Source of the DNA: Stenotrophomonas africana
GTDB lineage: Bacteria > Pseudomonadota > Gammaproteobacteria > Xanthomonadales > Xanthomonadaceae
DNA length: 64,000 nucleotides
Reading direction: 5' to 3'
NCBI RefSeq assembly: GCF_013004645.1
Contig: NZ_JABEME010000002.1
Location: 432,355 to 496,354 of the forward strand
Part shown: positions 1 through 10,694 of the stretch, piece by piece
Position numbering within the stretch: position 1 is the stretch's first letter
Layout: each line of letters begins with the position of its first letter
Position numbers and translations under genes: made by a program
Notes under the pieces: generated by a model
What the model saw: only the letters and a program-made list of their open reading frames with translations
Databases searched by the model: none
What the model was told of the DNA's origin: nothing

Positions 1-1
1 C

Positions 2-508
2 CTGTTACTGCGCGATCATCTGATCCAGCGCCTGGTCACCCAGGTCGACAACCTGGACAAGCCCAGCGTGCCGCCGACCGCGCTGGCCGCGCGCCCGCTG
101 CCGGGCAACCTGCAGGTCGAGCCCGGTGAGGGCGGCGAACGCATCGCCGCCGGCAACGCGGCGCGCTATGCGCCCTATGTGCAGGCCTTCACCGCGCTCG
201 ACCCGGCGGCGACGGCGACCACCTACAAGCGCTTCTATCCGTTGATCCAGCAGGCCTATGTCGACCTTGGCCGGCCGGAGGGCTATTTCAACGACCGCCT
301 GGTCGCGGTGATCGATCACCTGCTGGAGACCCCGGAACTGGCCCAGGCGCCGCTGGTGGAACGCGATGAGCGCGGCCGCTACCGCTTCGTCGATCCCACC
401 CTGCAGTCGCGCTCCATCGGCCAGAAGGCCCTGCTGCGCATGGACGTGGCGCAGGCCCGGGCGGTCAAGCAGCAGCTGCGGGCGCTCCGCAGCGCGATCA
501 CCCGCTGA
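2..508 (+). CDS. DUF3014-type protein, 3' part only
   Basis: The reading frame is open from the window edge and ends at 508, so the N-terminus lies outside. The visible 168 residues begin LLLRDHLIQRLVTQVDNLDK and continue with VLETP/FNDRLV-like helical segments (DHLLETPELAQAP) and an RFVDPTLQSRSIGQKALLRM segment. This resembles the C-terminal portion of the uncharacterised DUF3014 family, which usually has a single N-terminal membrane anchor; that part is not visible here. No catalytic motif is seen. A GTG at 68 could be mistaken for a start but the coding frame clearly continues upstream of it. Function is unknown; family assignment is from recall of the conserved pattern. Confidence 0.75.
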   Translation: MLLRDHLIQRLVTQVDNLDKPSVPPTALAARPLPGNLQVEPGEGGERIAAGNAARYAPYVQAFTALDPAATATTYKRFYPLIQQAYVDLGRPEGYFNDRLVAVIDHLLETPELAQAPLVERDERGRYRFVDPTLQSRSIGQKALLRMDVAQARAVKQQLRALRSAITR

Positions 509-611
509 ACCCGTCCACCGTGCGGAGCTGATCGGGATCAACGCGCCGACCACACCTGTTCCGGCATGCTGGCCGCAGGCTGACTGGCCTCGGGGTGCAG
601 TCGCAGTCACC

Positions 612-639
612 CTTGAAACCGGGTGGGGCAACCGCATCT
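612..639 (+). promoter_or_regulatory. Heat-shock (sigma-32) promoter of clpB
   Basis: CTTGAAA at 612-618 is followed after a 13-base spacer by CCGCATCT at 632-639. The sigma-32 consensus is CTTGAAA, a 13-14 base spacer and CCCCATnT, so the -35 box is perfect and the -10 box differs at one position. It lies about 50 bases before the clpB start. Confidence 0.8.
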
Positions 640-689
640 TTCCAGCATCGCCGGCTCGGGCCGGCCCAGATGACCGATGAGGTTTCGCA

Positions 690-3275
<2,586 letters not shown>

Positions 3276-3283
3276 CCCCGCAA

Positions 3284-3309
3284 GCGCCCCCCTCTTCGAG
3301 TGGGGGCGC
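3284..3309 (+). terminator. GC-rich hairpin after clpB
   Basis: GCGCCCCC is repeated inverted as GGGGGCGC around a 9-base loop, 9 bases after the clpB stop. There is no U-tract, so it is a weak or factor-assisted terminator at best. Confidence 0.45.
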
Positions 3310-3372
3310 CATCGCGGGCTTTCCCGGTGCAGAATCGCCTTGTTGCACTTTTGCCCGGACAAGGAGAACCGC

Positions 3373-3918
3373 ATGGATGGCACACGCCTGGCTTCACTCT
3401 GCATCGCACTGGCACTCGCTACGTCGGGCACCCATGCCGCCGCTGCGGAGCAGGTGCAGCTGCCGCCGATGAGGGGCTACCACCAGGCCCACCAGAACAC
3501 CGATGCGCAGGGCAACCGCATCACCGAGTACGTGCCCAACAGGCAGACCGTGCAGGACTGGGCCGACATGGTCACCGTCAACGACGCGCCGAACAGTAGC
3601 CACGCAAGCCCGCGCGAGTTCCTCGGCATCATCGAAGCCGGTTGGCGCATTGCCTGCCCCGATGCACAGAGTCACTGGATCCGCGAGGGCGAGGAAGGTG
3701 GTCGCCCGTTCGCGTTGCTGATGCTCAGCTGCCCGGAGAACCCGGGCACCGGCAAGCCCGAGTTCACCTGGATCAAGGGCATCCAGGGCACAGAGGGCTT
3801 CCACACCGTGCAGAAATCGTTCCGCTCCGAGCCGGAGAAGGATGACGTCGTGCAGTGGATAGGTTGGCTGCGCGAGGTCGAGCTGTGCGGCAGCGGGCAG
3901 GCACCGGCCTGCCGCTGA
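3373..3918 (+). CDS. Secreted protein of unknown function
   Basis: The 181-residue product starts MDGTRLASLCIALALATSGT and has a Sec-type signal peptide that probably ends at HAAAA. The mature part carries GYHQAHQNTDAQGNRITEYV and later a Trp-rich C-terminal segment (DVVQWIGWLREVELCGSG). Cysteines at the mid and C-terminal parts suggest periplasmic disulfides. AAGGAG at 3361-3366 fixes the ATG at 3373; the longer frame from 3340 lacks a ribosome site. I do not recognise a named family. It follows clpB in the same direction but is separated from it by a hairpin and has no evident link to it. Confidence 0.75.
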   Translation: MDGTRLASLCIALALATSGTHAAAAEQVQLPPMRGYHQAHQNTDAQGNRITEYVPNRQTVQDWADMVTVNDAPNSSHASPREFLGIIEAGWRIACPDAQSHWIREGEEGGRPFALLMLSCPENPGTGKPEFTWIKGIQGTEGFHTVQKSFRSEPEKDDVVQWIGWLREVELCGSGQAPACR

Positions 3919-3958
3919 CCGCAGGGATCAAAGGCCGCCGAGGGGCGCCCTTCCTGCA

Positions 3959-4759
3959 TCAGAAGCGGTGCGTGTAGCCGCTCATCAGCCCGAACTGGTT
4001 GGGCTTCTGCACGATCGGGCTGTCGGCTGCATCGCCGAGCAGGCGCGTGCCCTCGGCCGAGATGTACCAGTTGCCGTTGCGGCCCACGCGGTGGCTCCAT
4101 TTCAGGCCGAGACCGGCACTGACCAGGCCGGCCTTCGGCTTGTGCTCGGCAAAGCCGGTGCGCGCGGCCTGTTCCGGGCTGACGCCGTACCAGGTCTGCA
4201 TGTAGCCACGGTTGCCGTAGTCGGTGGAGACGCTGCCGCTGACCACGCCGCCGGCCAGGTCGAACAGCGGCATGCTCAGGTTCAAGTGGATCTGTTGGGT
4301 GGCCAGGCCGTTTTCGGCCTTGTCCTCGTCCTTGCGGGTAAACTGCCAGGAGCCGCTCAGCACGGCTTCGCCCAGCGTATAACCAGCCGAGACACCGACC
4401 AGGGGACGGGAATCGATATCGCCCATGCCGCGCAGGAAGTCGGAACCACCGAGCAGCGAATCCTTGTCCTTGCGGATGCCGCTGGCACCGACATAGGCCC
4501 GCACGCGGGTGTGCTCGCCGATGGACGTGCCCCAGCCGATGCCACTGGTGCCCAGAAACCAGCCACCCGGCGAGGTGACATCGAAGGACAGCATGGGCGA
4601 CGCCTGATACTCCTTGCTGCCGCTGTAGCGAGGGGTCGCACCGGCACCGGCGGCGACTTCGAAGGTCCAGTGGTCATCCTTGGCCTGGGCGATCGGGGCG
4701 GCGAACAGCGGCAGCAGGGCCAGGCAGAGCAGGGTGGGGGAACGGCGAAGCTGGGACAT
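3959..4759 (-). CDS. MipA/OmpV-family outer-membrane protein
   Basis: A 266-residue beta-barrel protein with signal peptide MSQLRRSPTLLCLALLPLFA cut after AQA. The mature start DDHWTFEVAAGAGATPRYSG, the GGSDFLRGMGDIDSRPLVG segment and the final aromatic residue (GYTHRF) fit the MipA/OmpV family of outer-membrane proteins (MltA-interacting protein relatives). The ATG at 4759 is preferred to a TTG 15 bases upstream. It is transcribed in the same direction as the two-component genes that precede it (6923-4900). A direct repeat GATTACA-gtt-GATTACA lies 110-116 bases upstream, suggesting control by the adjacent response regulator. The exact physiological role, for example scaffold or small-molecule porin, cannot be read from the sequence. 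Confidence 0.88.
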   Translation of the reverse strand: MSQLRRSPTLLCLALLPLFAAPIAQAKDDHWTFEVAAGAGATPRYSGSKEYQASPMLSFDVTSPGGWFLGTSGIGWGTSIGEHTRVRAYVGASGIRKDKDSLLGGSDFLRGMGDIDSRPLVGVSAGYTLGEAVLSGSWQFTRKDEDKAENGLATQQIHLNLSMPLFDLAGGVVSGSVSTDYGNRGYMQTWYGVSPEQAARTGFAEHKPKAGLVSAGLGLKWSHRVGRNGNWYISAEGTRLLGDAADSPIVQKPNQFGLMSGYTHRF

Positions 4760-4868
4760 GGAAACTCTCGACAATGGGAGGAAAGCAGCGCTCGCATCCG
4801 GCGAGTGCTGCAGGGTCGTTAGCGTGGCGATACGCCGGCGACCGATCCGTCCGCAGTTGTGCGGGAGT

Positions 4869-4885
4869 TGTAATCAACTGTAATC
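4869..4885 (-). promoter_or_regulatory. Tandem GATTACA repeat upstream of mipA-like gene
   Basis: On the minus strand the sequence reads GATTACAgttGATTACA, two identical heptamers 10 bases apart. One helical turn of spacing is typical of sites bound head-to-tail by OmpR-family dimers. It sits between the kinase stop and the porin gene, so it is a candidate operator for the adjacent response regulator. This is inferred, not shown. Confidence 0.5.
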
Positions 4886-4899
4886 GCGCCCGTGGGCGT

Positions 4900-6189
4900 T
4901 CAGCTGGCAGCCAGCGGCCAGTGCATTTCCAGGCGCGCGCCACCCAGCGTGGCGCGGCTGATGCGCAGTTCGCCGCCGTGGCGGGCCGCAATGCGGTTGA
5001 CGATGGCCAAGCCCAGGCCGAAGCCGCCGGTGTCACGGCTGCGGCTGTCGTCCAGGCGGGTGAACGGACGCATCACCTTCTCGCGATCGGCTTCGGCGAT
5101 GCCGGGGCCGTCGTCGTCCACGCGCAGGCAGGCGCGACCGCCGGCACCGACCAGCGAGACTTCCACCTGCGAATGCGCGTGGCGCAGCGCATTGCCCACC
5201 AGATTGCTGAGTGCCAGTTGCAGCAGGCGCGGCTCGGCATCCACCCGTGGCAACGCACTGGGCTGCACGCGCAGGACCACGCCGGCACGTTCGGCATCAC
5301 GGCGCACATCGGCCAGGCAGGCCTGCAGCCAGTCGTTGGCTTCGATGCGCTGCATCGGCTCGCCTTCGCTGGGATGCTCCAGACGTTCATACGCCAGCAG
5401 TTCGCTGACCAGCCGGTTGAGTTCGGCCAGGTCGCCGTGCAGCCCCTGTGCCAGCCGTGCCCGACGTTCGCGATCGTCGCTGTCCTGCATCAGGTCCAGG
5501 CCGAAGGCCACGCGCGCGATGGGTGTGCGCAGTTCGTGCGAAATGGCATGGGTGAGGTCGCGCTGGCGCTGCACCAGCTCGGCCACGCGCGCGGCCATGC
5601 GGTTGGAATGGTCGACGATCACCCGGATCTGCGAGCGTGGCGAAACCTGCGCGCGCGCCTGCAGATCGCCCGAACCGATGCGGTCGGCGTGCCGGCGCAG
5701 CGCTTCCAGGTCGCGCCAGAGCAGGCGTACCCAGGCATACAGGCTGGCGCCGACCAGCAGCAGGATGCTGAGGTAGGCCGCGATGGTCATGTACGTGGTC
5801 ATCTGCACAGCGCCTGGCAGGCGCAGTTGCAGCCAGCGACCGCCGACGCCTTCGATGGGCAGCAGGACCTGCTGGTACTGATCGCGCACGATGAAGCCAT
5901 CCGCCTTTACGGCCGCCTGTTCCTGCGGGGCGAGTGCCGGAGGCGTGTCGAACAGGGTCAATGCGATGCCATAGTGCGGCTGCCACTGCTGCAGGCGCTC
6001 ACGTTGCTGGCCGGCATCCAGGCCAGCAAGGCCGCTGCGCAGGGCGTACACCTGTCCGCGCACCTGCTGGACGAAAACGCGATCCTGCACGGGCGTGTAG
6101 ATGCCGTCCAGGATGTGGTTGAGGAAGAACACCGACACCAGGAAGCAGGCACCGGTGACGAACCACAACCACAGGAACAGCCGCTTCAT
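4900..6189 (-). CDS. Sensor histidine kinase, RstB-like
   Basis: A 429-residue membrane kinase. A membrane helix at about residues 4-24 (LFLWLWFVTGACFLVSVFFL), a periplasmic sensor region of roughly 110 residues, a second helix (TYMTIAAYLSILLLVGASLY) and a HAMP linker lead into a HisKA domain with HAISHELRTP, phospho-acceptor His near 218, and an HATPase domain with N-box NLVGNALRHA, DDDGPGI and GGFGLGLAI. The ATG at 6189 overlaps the regulator stop by 4 bases (ATGA), so the two are translationally coupled. The overall architecture is that of RstB. The signal sensed is unknown; the porin gene downstream is a likely target of the system. Confidence 0.9.
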   Translation of the reverse strand: MKRLFLWLWFVTGACFLVSVFFLNHILDGIYTPVQDRVFVQQVRGQVYALRSGLAGLDAGQQRERLQQWQPHYGIALTLFDTPPALAPQEQAAVKADGFIVRDQYQQVLLPIEGVGGRWLQLRLPGAVQMTTYMTIAAYLSILLLVGASLYAWVRLLWRDLEALRRHADRIGSGDLQARAQVSPRSQIRVIVDHSNRMAARVAELVQRQRDLTHAISHELRTPIARVAFGLDLMQDSDDRERRARLAQGLHGDLAELNRLVSELLAYERLEHPSEGEPMQRIEANDWLQACLADVRRDAERAGVVLRVQPSALPRVDAEPRLLQLALSNLVGNALRHAHSQVEVSLVGAGGRACLRVDDDGPGIAEADREKVMRPFTRLDDSRSRDTGGFGLGLAIVNRIAARHGGELRISRATLGGARLEMHWPLAAS

Positions 6190-6923
6190 GCCGTCCAGGC
6201 CGACGGGTTGAACTGATAGCCACGGCCCCACACGGTCTTGATCCGCCGCGGTTCGCGCGCGTCATCGCCCAGCTTGCGGCGCAGCTTGCCGATGCTGACA
6301 TCGACGCTGCGGTCCAGCCCGTCGAAGCCGATGCCGCGCACCGCCTGCAGGATCTGGTCGCGCGAGAGGATCTGCCCAGGCTGGCTGGCCAGCAGCCACA
6401 GGATCTCGAATTCGGTGGTGCCCATGTCCACCGACTGTCCATGCAGGTGCACCTCGCGTTGCATGCGGTCGATCAGCAGTTCGCCGTGCATCAGGCGGCA
6501 GGGTGTGCCGGTGTTGCTGCTGCCATGGCGGCGGCGAAGCAGCGCGCGCAGGCGGGCCAGCAGCAGGCGCGGCTCGATCGGCTTGTGCACATAGTCGTCG
6601 GCGCCCGATTCCAGGCCCAGCACCTGCTCGATGTCGTCCTCGCAGGCGGTCAGCATCAGGATCGGCACATCGGAGAAACCGCGGATCTGCCGGCATACGT
6701 CGATGCCACCGAGGCCGGGCAGCATCAGGTCCAGCACCACCAGCTCGGGCGCATGCTGGCGGCAGGCGGCGCCGGCGAGGTCGCCACGCGCGACGTGCTG
6801 CACGGCGAAGCCATGTTCGTGGAGGTAATCGCTGACCAGCTCGGCCAGGCGACGGTCGTCCTCCACCAGCAGTACCGACGTGGGCGCACTGCTGGGGGTG
6901 GGGGTCCAGGGGGATGGCTGCAT
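6186..6923 (-). CDS. Response regulator, OmpR/RstA-like
   Basis: A 245-residue OmpR-family transcription factor. The receiver domain (about 17-130) holds the acidic pair EDD at 21-23, the phosphorylated Asp at 65 (LVVLDLMLPG) and the conserved Lys in VHKPIEP. The C-terminal winged helix has TTEFEILWLLASQPGQILSR and SIGKLRRKLGDD, ending in KTVWGRGYQF. It overlaps the kinase gene by 4 bases and comes first in the operon. The ATG at 6923 is preferred over a frame extended to 6974 because the residues before it are not conserved in type. Regulator of the mipA-like gene is an inference from position. Confidence 0.9.
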   Translation of the reverse strand: MQPSPWTPTPSSAPTSVLLVEDDRRLAELVSDYLHEHGFAVQHVARGDLAGAACRQHAPELVVLDLMLPGLGGIDVCRQIRGFSDVPILMLTACEDDIEQVLGLESGADDYVHKPIEPRLLLARLRALLRRRHGSSNTGTPCRLMHGELLIDRMQREVHLHGQSVDMGTTEFEILWLLASQPGQILSRDQILQAVRGIGFDGLDRSVDVSIGKLRRKLGDDAREPRRIKTVWGRGYQFNPSAWTA

Positions 6924-7103
6924 GCGTGGGGCCTCCGTGCCCGGGCAGGAGCGCCCGGCGGCGAAGCCTAGCAACGGCCCATGACGGCTGCCTGAATCGC
7001 GGCCAACGTGATAACCGGCGGTACGGGCGTCATCGCCAGTGGCTTTCAGCGGGCGCCCCCGGCTGTCCTATGGTGGCGGTTTCCCCGGATGGAGCCTGGT
7101 GCA

Positions 7104-8390
7104 ATGAGCGACCCGCAGTGGCAACTGGAAACCTTGGCTGTGCACGGTGGCTACCGTCCCGACCCAACCACCCGGGCGGTGGCTGTGCCGATCTACCAGA
7201 CGGTGGCGTATGCCTTCGATGATACCCAGCACGGCGCCGACCTGTTCGATCTGAAGGTACCGGGCAACATCTACACGCGCATCATGAACCCCACCACCGA
7301 TGTACTGGAGCAGCGCCTGGCCGCGCTGGAAGGCGGCATCGGTGCACTGGCGCTGGCCTCGGGGCAGGCCGCGATCACCTATGCCATCCAGACCATCGCC
7401 GAGGCCGGTGACAACATCGTCGCCTCCAGCGCGCTGTATGGCGGCAGCCTCAACCTGCTGGCGCACACGTTGCCGCAGTACGGCATCCAGGCGCGCTTCG
7501 CCGACCCGGCAGATCCATCCGCGTTCGGCGACCTGATCGACGAACGCACCAAGGCGGTGTTCGTCGAATCGATCGGCAACCCGCGCGGCAACGTCACCGA
7601 CATCGCTGCGATTGCGGAGGTCGCGCATGCCGCTGGCGTGCCGCTGATCGTCGACAACACCGTGGCCACGCCGTTCCTGCTGCGCCCGTTCGAGCACGGC
7701 GCCGACATCGTGGTGCATTCGCTGACCAAATATCTGGGCGGCCACGGCAACAGCCTGGGCGGTGCGATCATCGACTCCGGCCGCTTCGACTGGGCGGCGC
7801 AGCCCAAGCGCTTCGCTCGCCTCAACCAGCCCGACCCGAGTTATCACGGCGTGGTCTACACCGAAGCGCTGGGGCCGGCCGCCTACATCGGCCGCGCGCG
7901 GGTGGTGCCGCTGCGCAATACCGGCGCTGCGTTGTCGCCGTTCAATGCGTTCCTGATCCTGCAGGGCATCGAGACGCTGGCGCTGCGCATGGAGCGCATC
8001 AATGCCAATGCGCTGGCCGTTGCGCAGTACCTGAAGGCGCACGACAAGGTCGCCTGGGTGCGTTACGCGGGACTGGCCGACGACCCCGAGCATGCCGCCG
8101 CGCAGCGCTATCTGGGTGGACACGGCTCGGGCGTACTGACCTTCGGCCTGCCGGGCGGCCGTGAAGCAGGCGCGCGCTTCCTCGATGCGCTGAAATTGTT
8201 CACCCGCCTGGTCAACCTGGGGGATGCGAAGTCACTGGCCACCCATCCTGCCTCGACCACGCATCGCCAGCTGGATGCAGCGGAGCTGGCCAAGGCCGGT
8301 GTCAGCGAGGACACCGTGCGCCTGTCGATCGGCATCGAGCACATCGGTGACCTGCGTGCCGACCTGGAACAGGCCTTGGCCGGCGCCTGA
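7104..8390 (+). CDS. metY: O-acetylhomoserine sulfhydrylase (Cys/Met PLP family)
   Basis: A 428-residue cytoplasmic enzyme of the gamma-family PLP transferases. It would make homocysteine from O-acetyl- or O-succinylhomoserine and sulfide. Seen in the sequence: YTRIMNPTTDVLEQRLAALE, the cofactor-stacking region SALYGGSLNLL, the DNT motif in PLIVDNTVATPF, and the PLP lysine K209 in HSLTKYLGGHG. The length and the insertion around WAAQPKRFARLNQPDPSYHG match the long MetY type rather than MetB or MetC. GGAG at 7091-7094 supports the ATG at 7104; the frame is open further upstream without a ribosome site. Substrate preference for the acetyl or succinyl ester is not resolvable here. Confidence 0.88.
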   Translation: MSDPQWQLETLAVHGGYRPDPTTRAVAVPIYQTVAYAFDDTQHGADLFDLKVPGNIYTRIMNPTTDVLEQRLAALEGGIGALALASGQAAITYAIQTIAEAGDNIVASSALYGGSLNLLAHTLPQYGIQARFADPADPSAFGDLIDERTKAVFVESIGNPRGNVTDIAAIAEVAHAAGVPLIVDNTVATPFLLRPFEHGADIVVHSLTKYLGGHGNSLGGAIIDSGRFDWAAQPKRFARLNQPDPSYHGVVYTEALGPAAYIGRARVVPLRNTGAALSPFNAFLILQGIETLALRMERINANALAVAQYLKAHDKVAWVRYAGLADDPEHAAAQRYLGGHGSGVLTFGLPGGREAGARFLDALKLFTRLVNLGDAKSLATHPASTTHRQLDAAELAKAGVSEDTVRLSIGIEHIGDLRADLEQALAGA

Positions 8391-8530
8391 TAGCCGCGCG
8401 CTTGGTGCATATCGCCATATGCGATCACCACCGGCCACGCGATGCGCTACGGTGGAACTGCCTCTCCAAGGCAGTGGCAACGTGGCGATCCAGATCCCCG
8501 GTCGATGCGGGTCGACCGGGGATTTTTTTT
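8391..8530 (+). ncRNA. Possible sRNA or long structured 3' region
   Basis: After the metY stop come a short hairpin (GCATAT/ATATGC, 8406-8420), a CTGCCTC..GAGG/GGCAG-like segment near 8458-8477 and the strong terminator at 8494-8530. The structured stretch is longer than a simple terminator needs, so an independent or processed small RNA is possible. I see no convincing promoter, so this could equally be just the metY 3' untranslated region. Confidence 0.3.
8494..8530 (+). terminator. Strong intrinsic terminator
   Basis: A perfect 12-bp stem, ATCCCCGGTCGA with TCGACCGGGGAT, is closed by a 6-base loop and followed by eight T residues (8523-8530). It ends transcription from metY or from a small RNA located just upstream. 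Confidence 0.9.
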
Positions 8531-8536
8531 GCCGCC

Positions 8537-8556
8537 GTGTCGACCAAGGTCGACAC
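8537..8556. repeat. SMAG-type hairpin (GTCGACC class)
   Basis: GTGTCGACC and GGTCGACAC form a perfect 9-bp stem with a 2-base loop. The same hairpin recurs twice at 49026-49101. Confidence 0.65.
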
Positions 8557-8660
8557 CCACCAACAGCAGCGGAAAACTGCCATCCCACACAATGCCAGCT
8601 TTTGCCGTTGCCGATGTTTCGGCAGGTGCAGGGCTGCAAGCCCTGCCGCACGCACACCCC

Positions 8661-10358
8661 TCACACCACCGGGATACTGTGCTGTCCCAACCCACGATAC
8701 GGCGGCGTGGACATCACCATCTCCGCCAGCGAATACGCCAGCTCACGTTCGGCCATCACCGTGCCATCGGCGCCGTGCTCCAGCAGATGCTTCACTTCCG
8801 CATCGCTGTGCGCGCGCGCCAGCAGGGTCAGGTCCGGGTTGATCGCCCGCAGCTTGGCCAGCGCCTCACCGGCTTCCAGCGGCTGCGGAATGGCCAGCAC
8901 CGCGATCTTCGCCCGCTCCGGGTGGGCCTCAGCCAGCACCCGGTCGGCAGCGGCACTGCCGCGGATCGCCGCCAGGCCCTTGGCGTGCGCCTGTTCGACA
9001 TGTTCCTTGTTGTCATCGATCACCAGCACCGGCACGCCGCGATCACGCAGCACCTGCGCCAGCTCGCTGCCCACCCGGCCGTAGCCGATCACGATTGCGT
9101 GCCCGTTCAGATCACGCGATGGGCCGATCGCCTCTTCCGGCTCGGCCGGCTGCGGCTGCTGTTCCTGCTTGGCCTGCCAACGGTCCAGCAGCCCGAAGAC
9201 CAGTGGGTTGAGCATGATCGACACCAGCGCGCCGGCCAGTACCAGCGACTGGCCTTCCTTCGGCAGGATCTGCAGCGCCACGCCAAGGCCGGCGATGATG
9301 AAGGCGAACTCGCCGATCTGCGCCAGGCTGGCCGAGATGGTCAGCGCGGTGCTGGTCGGGTGGCCGAATGCGCGCACGATGAAGAACGCCGCGGCCGACT
9401 TGCCAAACATGATGATCAGCACCGTGGCCAGCACCTGCCACGGGTGCTGGATGAGGATGTTCGGGTCGAACAGCATGCCGACCGACACAAAGAACAGCAC
9501 CGCGAATGCATCGCGCAGCGGCAGCGAATCGGTTGCGGCCTTGTGGCTCAGCTCCGATTCGTTGAGCAGCATGCCGGCGAAGAACGCGCCCAGCGCGAAC
9601 GAGACGCCGAACAACATGGCCGAGCCGAACGCCACGCCCAGCGCGATCGCCAGCACCGACAGAGTGAACAGTTCGCGCGAACCGGTGCCGGCAATGCGTT
9701 CGAGGATCCACGGAATGACCCGGCGCCCGACCACCAGCATCACTGCCACGAACAGGCCCAGCTGCACGAAGGTCCAGCCGATGTCGGCCAGCACGCTGCC
9801 CAGCGAGTGTGATTCCTTGGCGGCATCGGGACCGAACACACCCGCCATCACCGGCATCATCACCAGTGCCAGCACGCAGGCCAGGTCTTCCACGATCAGC
9901 CAGCCGACTGCGATCTTGCCGCGCATCGTTTCCAGCAGTCGGCGCTCTTCCATCGCCCGCAGCAGCACTACGGTACTGGCGGTGGCCAGCGAGAAACCGA
10001 AGATGACGCCATGGATGGCCGGCCAGCCCATCAGCGAGGCCACGCCCCAGCCGAGCAGGGTCGCAACCGCGATCTGGCCGATGGCACCGGGAATGGCGAT
10101 GGCCTTGACCGCCATCAGGTCCTTCAGCGAAAAGTGCAGGCCGACGCCGAACATCAGCAGCATCACGCCCAGCTCGGCCAGCTGGTTGGCCAGCGCCTGG
10201 TCGGCGACGAAGCCGGGGGTGAACGGACCTACGCAGATGCCAGCAACCAGGTAACCGACCAGGGGAGACAAGCGGAGCTTGTTGGCCAGCGCGCCGAAGA
10301 TGAAGGCGAGCCCCAGGCCAACGGCTACGATGTTGATCAGGTCGGTGTCATGGTGCAT
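8661..10358 (-). CDS. KefB/YbaL-type cation:proton antiporter with TrkA-N domain
   Basis: A 565-residue inner-membrane protein. About 12 hydrophobic helices cover residues 5-385 in the CPA2 antiporter fold, including GYLVAGICVGPFTPGF, STVVLLRAMEERRLLET and LAQIGEFAFIIAGLG. A cytoplasmic RCK/TrkA-N domain follows, with the nucleotide-binding motif VIGYGRVGSELAQVL and the acidic VIDDN end of strand 2. The domain order matches E. coli YbaL and KefB/C. The ion carried is unknown, with potassium or sodium most likely. ATG at 10358 is preferred to a GTG two codons earlier. The gene is monocistronic and preceded by a hairpin in its leader. Confidence 0.88.
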   Translation of the reverse strand: MHHDTDLINIVAVGLGLAFIFGALANKLRLSPLVGYLVAGICVGPFTPGFVADQALANQLAELGVMLLMFGVGLHFSLKDLMAVKAIAIPGAIGQIAVATLLGWGVASLMGWPAIHGVIFGFSLATASTVVLLRAMEERRLLETMRGKIAVGWLIVEDLACVLALVMMPVMAGVFGPDAAKESHSLGSVLADIGWTFVQLGLFVAVMLVVGRRVIPWILERIAGTGSRELFTLSVLAIALGVAFGSAMLFGVSFALGAFFAGMLLNESELSHKAATDSLPLRDAFAVLFFVSVGMLFDPNILIQHPWQVLATVLIIMFGKSAAAFFIVRAFGHPTSTALTISASLAQIGEFAFIIAGLGVALQILPKEGQSLVLAGALVSIMLNPLVFGLLDRWQAKQEQQPQPAEPEEAIGPSRDLNGHAIVIGYGRVGSELAQVLRDRGVPVLVIDDNKEHVEQAHAKGLAAIRGSAAADRVLAEAHPERAKIAVLAIPQPLEAGEALAKLRAINPDLTLLARAHSDAEVKHLLEHGADGTVMAERELAYSLAEMVMSTPPYRGLGQHSIPVV

Positions 10359-10371
10359 CGGCACTCGCAGG

Positions 10372-10394
10372 AAATCGGGGGAATGCCCCGATTT
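10372..10394. promoter_or_regulatory. Perfect inverted repeat in the antiporter leader
   Basis: AAATCGGGG and CCCCGATTT are separated by 5 bases. On the minus strand this lies just 14 bases before the antiporter start codon, so it could be a leader hairpin, an operator, or the terminator of the small operon above it. Confidence 0.45.
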
Positions 10395-10520
10395 TCACCG
10401 ATGCGGCCACATACGGCAAACCCGGCCAGCGTATCGGATCGTTGCGTGGGCGGCTTGTACGGGCGAGATATCAAGCCTTGTTGAGAGAGGGCAGGCCCCG
10501 ACGGGCCGAATGGTGCCTAC

Positions 10521-10685
10521 CTATGGGGGGCTCCAGGCGTAGCCGTCGACGATCACACCATCTGCCGGCGCTTGGCCGTCTCGCGTCACCGAGATCCAGG
10601 CGTGGCCGTCCACGAACTGATTGAACGACCCCTGTGTATTGGGGTCTACGTGACTATGGATGCCGAGGACGACCTTGTCGCTCAT
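10521..10685 (-). CDS. 54-residue ORF, possibly a truncated effector-like protein
   Basis: The frame starts with ATG at 10685, nine bases after the stop of the lipoprotein gene, and encodes a 54-residue protein beginning MSDKVVLGIHSHVDPNTQGS and containing FVDGHAWISVTRDG, then ending at a TAG. The N-terminus looks like the start of a larger soluble enzyme or secreted effector that is interrupted after one beta-hairpin. No continuation in other frames was found downstream. It is probably co-transcribed with the lipoprotein. The composition appears less GC-biased than its neighbours. The function is unknown, and the resemblance to effector N-termini is only recollection. Confidence 0.45.
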   Translation of the reverse strand: MSDKVVLGIHSHVDPNTQGSFNQFVDGHAWISVTRDGQAPADGVIVDGYAWSPP

Positions 10686-10694
10686 GGGATGCTC

